Assembly (NCBI GenBank): GCA_944390795.1
Contig: CALXRI010000011.1
Span: 42,451 to 106,450, forward strand
Direction: 5' to 3'
Origin: an uncultured Victivallales bacterium
Lineage (GTDB): Bacteria; Verrucomicrobiota; Lentisphaeria; Victivallales; UBA1829
DNA length: 64,000 bases
Shown: positions 60,301 to 64,000 of the stretch, one piece after another
How the letters are laid out: each line of letters opens with the position of its first letter
Numbering within the stretch: the first letter of the stretch is position 1
Program-made: the position numbers and the translations under genes
The notes under the pieces: generated by a model
Told to the model about the DNA's origin: nothing
The model's database searches: none
The model's input: only the letters and a program-made list of their open reading frames with translations

Positions 60301-60423
60301 TCCGCGTGCGCTCACGGCAGGAACGCCGTTGCGGATGTCAAGTGCGAAACTCTGGCTGGCGGGTGCCGCTGCGGCATGAAGCGCTGTCATGCCGCAGAGA
60401 AAGAATGCAGGCAATAATTTCAT
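57355..60423 (-). CDS. Large secreted LamG - barrel protein, putative glycoside hydrolase (locus D)
   Basis: This 1022-residue protein has a signal peptide (MKLLPAFFLCGMTALHAAAA). Residues 40-270 hold a LamG/ConA-like domain (VWRHIAFSWQKRMVRLYVDG, GIRSFRIFDRPLTPEE). A sandwich region follows, then at about residues 600-900 a barrel-like enzyme domain (VRGLYYDDWLPGAS near 723, DGIIYLHVSGC, IDYDGEVMVW). The C-terminus is a beta-sandwich (RPGKALLIVVRDAPNNYAG). The layout resembles DUF6067-type glycosidases but the family is not secure. The ATG at 60423 follows an AAGG site; the frame runs on into the pseudopilin gene upstream and is not used. It is the last gene of locus D. Confidence 0.8.
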   Translation of the reverse strand: MKLLPAFFLCGMTALHAAAAPASQSFALDIRNGVPAVSARGDKSIQTSGQVKIAKEKDGSAYFLFTKKGDFFRFSQKGNIQKEQGTVAFFVKECDTAPEQRVWNPYFQWPGKEEVFAILRLWQPFEVGGGLWNKRTRLVWSFCETPKQGVWRHIAFSWQKRMVRLYVDGKERQTLIPVDFLFRNPGSFFTVGRPSEALAAEDDFHTGRHIIHDAPQQAEKMKIGKEPYGAIGIRSFRIFDRPLTPEEAAALAAEKEFPKQVKDQLSLHYDEAVSAQTLRVMLTSLLAREGDRAQIRLRDSAGKIIAQVSAVAEKGGFAPATLKYGNIPSGNYRLEATFARTGAKTGTIFRKLPDFPWVGNKIGSEDVVLPGFEPLKAGMDSATVWGRTYHFGKSLMPQQIVNQNREVLAGPICWMLKNGGRESLLTFSKIRRVSATPTRAVWEGEGSLGKLKVTGKLTVEYDGFMDFSLTFIPPEGGLVAERLQMDIPFHPSEATLLFHEARRSATWENNWKSPVTPLGSKGVITIGNPDRCLQWMIESDQFYYPEDNPKTLQCLETAGKRIFRIEVIGAEKKITQPFTLSFMLHAGPVKARPKHWRGWTRSGRRYIDPRIHNRVDYSYDWWARSPGEAIPAEGFPAKTDRSILKDKIPCVSMHFGGYRETREKKDLNKRTPEWLRYEKEWQRLPQRLVTNPGWNEQTIDTKAFSWGEWHIWTVDRLFRTTGVRGLYYDDWLPGASTNELAGSGYLGEGGVRRATRDIRNQREFHRRIYALVKRYRPEDGIIYLHVSGCPILPILSFADIDYDGEVMVWSDRIPPEGRYFDTYRMDIFQMLFSCRQFGVVPGFHDVTTKTLDYGGSGKILTANNQRQLWSLLLLHDIHLQSAFTSGLEELRMMWLDLFGIAEDDVKFHGYWDPENGAKLLEFGFQPDPTDIDRASKGFLATYLRPGKALLIVVRDAPNNYAGEAQATIRLDRKKLGFAPDAKLAAYDMETMGRTRIGTVDGDLLKVNVDCDNFRAVLITEEK

Positions 60424-60449
60424 GATGGTTTTTACCTTATGCTGAACTT

Positions 60450-61136
60450 TTATTTGATTCCGAAATCGGGATTGATGCCCCATACGATATCCTGATTGGA
60501 TTCATGCCGGATCAATGCAAGGGGAGCATTGCCGACATGGCCGTCCCAGAAAACGATATTGGCACGGTTGGAATGTCTGGGCGCATGGTTGGTCCAATCG
60601 CTGAATGAGGCGTAATACTGTCCGGAATCGACGCCGTCACCCTGCGTATCAAGGATATGGACAAGAGCCGAGGGCTGACGTTTCACTTCTCCAGCTTTTT
60701 TATAATAGTACCAGTCCCACATGATCGGAGCTCCGAAATCACAGTTTGAACCGTAGGAATAACGATCATATTTTGCAAGAGGTTTCGGATTTTCGTTTGA
60801 AGGACAGCGGAACAGCTTTTTATTTTTTTCGCTGTCTGTTCCGCGTGCCAGATACAACGAGGCCCAGCCGGATTCCTCGCACCAGATGTATGTTCCACTG
60901 TGCGTATATGGAAGATAATCCTTGTTGTCATCGGTATAAAGGGCGCCCGCGAGGCCATACTGCTTCAGCATATTTGCACAGGCAATTGCCTGCGCTACCG
61001 CTTTCGCCTTGTTCAATGCTGGTAAAAGCATGGCAGCAAGAATGGCGATGATTGCAATAACCACCAGCAGTTCTATCAGTGTAAAAATGTTGAGACGCTT
61101 TTTATGAGTCTGTGCCGCCGGAAATACGATCTTCAT
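60450..61136 (-). CDS. Pseudopilin-like protein with H-X9-DG motif (locus D)
   Basis: This 228-residue protein has a leader [17 protein letters not shown] followed by [20 protein letters not shown], the pilin-type helix with Glu+5. The residue before the predicted cut is Ile. The C-terminal H-X9-DG motif is intact ([14 protein letters not shown]). It stands between the GntR regulator (34 bases upstream) and the large hydrolase-like gene (26 bases downstream), matching loci A to C. An AAAGGAAC site precedes the ATG. Its base composition looks more AT-rich than the hydrolase gene next to it. Confidence 0.92.
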   Translation of the reverse strand: MKIVFPAAQTHKKRLNIFTLIELLVVIAIIAILAAMLLPALNKAKAVAQAIACANMLKQYGLAGALYTDDNKDYLPYTHSGTYIWCEESGWASLYLARGTDSEKNKKLFRCPSNENPKPLAKYDRYSYGSNCDFGAPIMWDWYYYKKAGEVKRQPSALVHILDTQGDGVDSGQYYASFSDWTNHAPRHSNRANIVFWDGHVGNAPLALIRHESNQDIVWGINPDFGIK

Positions 61137-61170
61137 TTTCTGTTCCTTTCCATATGAAAATCATGATTGC

Positions 61171-62202
61171 TTAAAGAGTATTCTGATCGCAGAAATGCGC
61201 AGGATAACAGCGGCAGACCGGTTCAAACGGTGAATGACTGCGGTCAATGGCGAAATGAAGCGCATCACGGATAATGGCGTCGAAATCGAAGGTCAGATAC
61301 GAATGGCTGCTTTTATCCTTCGGGGACTCCATGATGGAAACAATGCCGAAATCACGGCGGAGAACCATTCCCGCGGCAGCTGCGGTATCCATGATGTCGC
61401 GGCCGAGTTCCGTGTCGAGAGCTACCACTGCGGTCCGTTCCGGCATGTTCTGCAGAAAGCTTCCGATGACCTTCATGTCACGGCCGCGCGGAGCATTTTC
61501 CAGAACCGTCAGCGAAATTTCATCGGCGATCTGCCGGATCCCGGAATCGACCAGACGGCTGAAGGGAGCTTCATTGTCAGCAGGAAAGAAAACGATTCCC
61601 CGGTATCCTGCAAGAGCGGCTTTGACAGCGGCAAGCAAGCCGGCGGAACGGAAGTCCGGAAGGAACGCGCACTCCGCCGACATGTCATCCAGATACGGAG
61701 AAAGGTGAATAATCTTCATGCCGTCGCTGCGCATCCGCAGGAAGAGTTCCGTATTGACGGGGGGAATCGGCGAAGCCTCCATGACAATGGCGGAAAATGC
61801 AAGGTCCCGCGCTTTCTGGAGAAAGTTCTTCTCCCGTTCCGGAGACTGCGCGTCCGGAGTGGAACGGTAGATGCTGAACATCCAGCCTTCCTGCAGGAAT
61901 TCGTCCTTGCAATGTTCCATCGCATCAAGGAACTGGTCGTCAAGCAGGATTGCGCCAATCTGTGAGGAACGCTCCGTCGAGACCTCTTCCATTGCGGTAT
62001 GACCTGCAACAAATGTTCCGCGTCCGCGGACGGCACGCAGCAGGCCCATCCGTGTCAGGTCATCCACCATCCGCTTCACAGTCGCCACACTGCAGTCATA
62101 ACGGCATGAAAGAGTGCGGAAGGTCGGGATCTGTCCATTCTCCACAATCTCGCCGGAAGCGATTTCCTCCTGAAAAACTCTTATAAGTTTCTTTTGTATC
62201 AT
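61171..62202 (-). CDS. GntR-family regulator with sugar-sensor domain (locus D)
   Basis: This 343-residue regulator has an N-terminal GntR winged helix-turn-helix (GQIPTFRTLSCRYDCSVATV at residues 23-42, wing LLRAVRGRGTFVAG) and a LacI/PBP-like sensor domain from about residue 80 (IGAILLDDQFLDAM, MKIIHLSPYLDDM, RTAVVALDTELGRDI). It probably controls the pseudopilin and hydrolase genes behind it. The ATG at 62202 is preceded by three copies of a short repeat that likely mark its own operator. A recognisable SD is weak. Confidence 0.92.
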   Translation of the reverse strand: MIQKKLIRVFQEEIASGEIVENGQIPTFRTLSCRYDCSVATVKRMVDDLTRMGLLRAVRGRGTFVAGHTAMEEVSTERSSQIGAILLDDQFLDAMEHCKDEFLQEGWMFSIYRSTPDAQSPEREKNFLQKARDLAFSAIVMEASPIPPVNTELFLRMRSDGMKIIHLSPYLDDMSAECAFLPDFRSAGLLAAVKAALAGYRGIVFFPADNEAPFSRLVDSGIRQIADEISLTVLENAPRGRDMKVIGSFLQNMPERTAVVALDTELGRDIMDTAAAAGMVLRRDFGIVSIMESPKDKSSHSYLTFDFDAIIRDALHFAIDRSHSPFEPVCRCYPAHFCDQNTL

Positions 62203-62205
62203 TTT

Positions 62206-62233
62206 TGTTTCATTGTTTCATTTCCTGTTTCAT
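62206..62233. repeat. Three direct repeats TGTTTCAT in the locus D leader
   Basis: TGTTTCAT occurs at 62206-62213, 62214-62221 and 62226-62233 (ATGAAACA in the reading direction of the gene). The first two are adjacent and the third is 4 bases away. They fill the region between the -10 box and the GntR start, the usual place of an autoregulatory operator. Confidence 0.75.
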
Positions 62234-62236
62234 AAT

Positions 62237-62264
62237 ATTATATGCAAAAAGCGTTTTTTGTCAA
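62237..62264 (-). promoter_or_regulatory. Consensus promoter of locus D
   Basis: On the minus strand, a perfect TTGACA (62264-62259) and a perfect TATAAT (62242-62237) are spaced by 16 bases. The repeats at 62206-62233 start 3 bases after it. Confidence 0.85.
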
Positions 62265-62355
62265 TATCCGGATTTTATTTTTTTCGATTTTTCTTACAGG
62301 ACATGCCTGGCAGAGAGAAATTGAAATGCGATGGCGTGAATTTCGGGAAGCGCAA

Positions 62356-62399
62356 CAAAAAAAATCCGTCCGTTTCCAGAAGGATTTGGACGGAGTTTT
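62356..62399 (-). terminator. Terminator of guaA
   Basis: On the minus strand, CTCCGTCC pairs with GGACGGA around a 16-base loop (62364-62395) and is followed by eight T (62363-62356). It lies about 55 bases after the guaA stop. Confidence 0.85.
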
Positions 62400-62451
62400 C
62401 TGCGGCAGGGGAGGGGAGAAATCGCTGTTTCCCTTTCTGCCGGAAGGCGGG

Positions 62452-63729
62452 TTACTCCCACTCAATGGTTCCCGGGGGTTTCGAAGTGATGTCGTAGACG
62501 ACACGGTTGACGCCTTCGACTTCGCGGATGATCCGCTCCGTCATCGTGTCGAGGAGTTCCCAGGGAAGGCGGACGACCTGCGCAGTAACCGCGTCCACGC
62601 TGTTGACCGAGCGGATGGCGATCACATAGTCATAGGTGCGCCTGTGATTTTTCATGCCGACGGTCTTGACCGGAACAAAGATCGCAAACGTCTGCCATGT
62701 CTTATGATACCAGCCGGATTTCAGAAGCTCCTCCGTGACGATTGCATCCGCTTCCCGGAGAATGCGGAGTGTCGAGCGGTCGATGGCGCCGAGATGGCGC
62801 ACGCCGAGGGAGGGGCCGGGGAAGGGATGGCGGTCGATCAGTTCGGACGGAAGCCCGAGCAGGCGTCCGACCGCGCGGACCTCGTCCTTGAACAGGCGCT
62901 CCACCGGTTCGACCAGTTTGAACTTCATGTCTTTGGGGAGTCCGCCCACATTGTGATGACTCTTGATGACGCCGGCGGGATTTCCGTCCAGCGGAATGCT
63001 TTCAAGAATGTCCGGATAGATTGTGCCCTGTCCGAGGAAGGGGGCATTGATCTTTGCTGCGGCCTCCGCAAACACGTCGATGAATTCCTTGCCGATGATT
63101 TTGCGTTTCCGTTCCGGATCCGCAACGCCCTGAAGTTTGTCGAGAAAACGGTCCGACGCGTCAATGTAGCAGAGATTCATGTCGAAGTTCCGCGCGAAGA
63201 CCTCCTGGACCATTTCCGGTTCGTTTTTCCGGAGAAGTCCGTGATTGACGAACACGCACGTGAGCTGTTTGCCGATCGCCTTGTGGATCAGGGCCGCGAC
63301 GACGGAGGAATCCACTCCGCCGGAGAGTCCGAGCACCACCTTCTGATCGCCGACCTGCTCGCGGATGTCCTTCAGAGCCTCTTCAATGAAACGCTCCATC
63401 GTCCATGTTCCTCTGCAGGCGCACTGATTGCGGCAGAATTCAACGGCTCGCTCAATTTTCTCCTTCAGGTTCGTTCCCCTGCTGTTGATGATTTTCATGA
63501 CGGGAAGTCCCAGGGAGGAGAACCTTTCAAACTCCTCCTTATGTTCCGGTGCGCCGGCGTCCGTGCAGATGATGAGCCCGACGGGTTTTTCCTGCATCAG
63601 ACGCTCAACGCCGACCGTGTAGGGCATGACCATTGTGTAAATGTGCTTGTCGCGAATCGCCCGCGCGATCTTCTGGATGTCTTCGCAGACAAAATTCAGA
63701 AGAATTATGGTTTCCGGTGTTTGCTTCAT
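62452..63729 (-). CDS. guaA: GMP synthase with reduced, non-catalytic glutaminase domain
   Basis: This 425-residue enzyme is about 100 residues shorter than usual GuaA (about 515-525). The ATP-pyrophosphatase domain is complete: PP-loop LGLSGGVDSS at residues 133-142, VFVNHGLLRKNE, GQGTIYPDILES and RHPFPGPSLGVR, as is the C-terminal dimerisation domain ending SKPPGTIEWE. The N-terminal GATase domain is cut down to about 95 residues: IILLNFVCEDIQKIARAIRD and VGLIICTDAG keep the fold opening, but PVMKIINSRG stands where the catalytic Cys elbow should be, and the His-Glu half is gone. It should convert XMP to GMP with free ammonia or with a separate amidotransferase. The ATG at 63729 has AAAGGA upstream. 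Confidence 0.93.
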   Translation of the reverse strand: MKQTPETIILLNFVCEDIQKIARAIRDKHIYTMVMPYTVGVERLMQEKPVGLIICTDAGAPEHKEEFERFSSLGLPVMKIINSRGTNLKEKIERAVEFCRNQCACRGTWTMERFIEEALKDIREQVGDQKVVLGLSGGVDSSVVAALIHKAIGKQLTCVFVNHGLLRKNEPEMVQEVFARNFDMNLCYIDASDRFLDKLQGVADPERKRKIIGKEFIDVFAEAAAKINAPFLGQGTIYPDILESIPLDGNPAGVIKSHHNVGGLPKDMKFKLVEPVERLFKDEVRAVGRLLGLPSELIDRHPFPGPSLGVRHLGAIDRSTLRILREADAIVTEELLKSGWYHKTWQTFAIFVPVKTVGMKNHRRTYDYVIAIRSVNSVDAVTAQVVRLPWELLDTMTERIIREVEGVNRVVYDITSKPPGTIEWE

Positions 63730-63765
63730 AAAAAATCCTTTGATGTGAGAATTATCTGGTTGTGG

Positions 63766-63794
63766 AAAATACACCGTTTCTGGTGGGATGTCAA
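63766..63794 (-). promoter_or_regulatory. Promoter of guaA
   Basis: On the minus strand, a perfect TTGACA (63794-63789) and TATTTT (63771-63766) are spaced by 17 bases, 36 bases upstream of the guaA ATG. Confidence 0.65.
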
Positions 63795-63875
63795 GAAAAA
63801 AAAGGGAAAGAAATCCCGATTCCCGACAGGAAAGCCGGAGAACCCCCTTTCAGCAGAATTTTCACGGAAGAATCA

Positions 63876-63918
63876 AGTAAAAAGCCCTGTTTCCGGCATG
63901 GAAAACAGGGCTTTTGAA
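63876..63918 (-). terminator. Terminator behind the tRNA-Leu gene
   Basis: The arms AAAAGCCCTGTTT (63880-63892) and AAACAGGGCTTTT (63903-63915) form a 13-bp stem with T tracts on both sides. It lies 13 bases after the tRNA 3' end and should stop the minus-strand tRNA transcript. Confidence 0.85.
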
Positions 63919-63927
63919 TTCAGAAAA

Positions 63928-64000
63928 TGGTGCCGACGATAGGATTTGAACCTACACCCCCGTGAAGAGACTGCGACCTGAACGCAGCGCGTCTGCCGTT
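63928..64000 (-). tRNA. tRNA-Leu (CAG), 5' end outside window
   Basis: Read on the minus strand, the window edge cuts a tRNA in its D arm. The visible part has a D-arm remnant GGCAGACGCGC, an anticodon stem-loop CTGCG-TTCAGGT-CGCAG with anticodon CAG at 63980-63978, a long class II variable arm, the T arm GTAGGTTCAAATCCTAT, and an encoded CCA at 63930-63928. Long variable arm and CAG anticodon identify leucine (codon CUG). Confidence 0.95.

Noticed and set aside
62206..62233. Short direct repeats considered as a CRISPR remnant
   Set aside because: Repeats are 8 bases with spacings of 0 and 4 bases and lie in a promoter leader; no cas gene is present.
62242..63942. 566-codon open frame antisense to guaA
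   Set aside because: It spans the guaA terminator and promoter and has no domain; guaA on the other strand is unambiguous.

Overview
The window looks like the chromosome of a strictly anaerobic, glycan-degrading bacterium of the Lentisphaerota (Victivallis-like); this assignment is inference from gene content. Supporting signs are five short secreted-type proteins that begin with a prepilin signal ([21 protein letters not shown]) and end in an H-X9-DG motif, an unusually dense set of hydrolase-like proteins of no clear family, LamG/ConA-like and malectin-like binding modules, DUF4838-type proteins, many Gfo/Idh/MocA dehydrogenases, and the [FeFe]-hydrogenase maturase HydE. Rho-independent hairpins and sigma70-like -35/-10 boxes are easy to find. 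No CRISPR array, IS element, integrase or phage gene was seen. No intergenic stretch exceeds about 265 bases.

Layout. 1-15304: glycan locus A. After the tail of a hydrolase-like gene, a LacI-type repressor (minus) diverges from a plus-strand operon: pseudopilin, secreted ConA-like protein, 1269-residue LamG/barrel/malectin protein and SGNH hydrolase. A second promoter then drives four enzymes without signal peptides (GH78 rhamnosidase, GH63/trehalase-like glucosidase, two GH16). 15423-31822: mostly housekeeping and metabolic genes: YuiF-type antiporter, PurS-PurL fusion, nadA diverging from hydE, a double class II aldolase, a lipoprotein-Na/Pi cotransporter-PhoU fusion, flavin reductase, an unknown barrel-like protein, an AraC regulator, the homocysteine methyltransferase/MTHFR fusion and a metallophosphoesterase. 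31852-40641: a Gfo/Idh dehydrogenase, then locus B on the minus strand: LacI regulator, pseudopilin, two paralogous DUF4838 proteins and a small secreted protein, closed by a strong terminator. 40865-48580: locus C on the minus strand: GntR regulator, two pseudopilins, a 983-residue secreted protein, Gfo/Idh dehydrogenase and AraC regulator. 48842-53678: unknown secreted protein, polysaccharide deacetylase, Gfo/Idh dehydrogenase, an orphan DppB-like permease and a sugar isomerase/epimerase. 53825-57184: a MacAB-like tripartite efflux operon without an outer-membrane partner. 57355-62202: locus D on the minus strand: GntR regulator, pseudopilin, 1022-residue secreted hydrolase-like protein. 62452-64000: a GMP synthase with a much reduced glutaminase domain, and the 3' part of a tRNA-Leu(CAG).

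The strongest theme is a repeated cassette: a one-component sugar-type regulator (LacI or GntR with a periplasmic-binding-protein-like sensor domain), one or two pseudopilins, then large secreted glycan-active proteins. It occurs four times independently (A to D), twice with a regulator-pseudopilin overlap or near overlap, and each regulator has a good promoter with a repeat or palindrome suggestive of autoregulation. I infer that each pseudopilin is a partner of the secreted proteins encoded beside it, for example in export or surface display of a substrate-specific machine. No type II secretion or pilus core gene is present here, so the partner apparatus must lie elsewhere.
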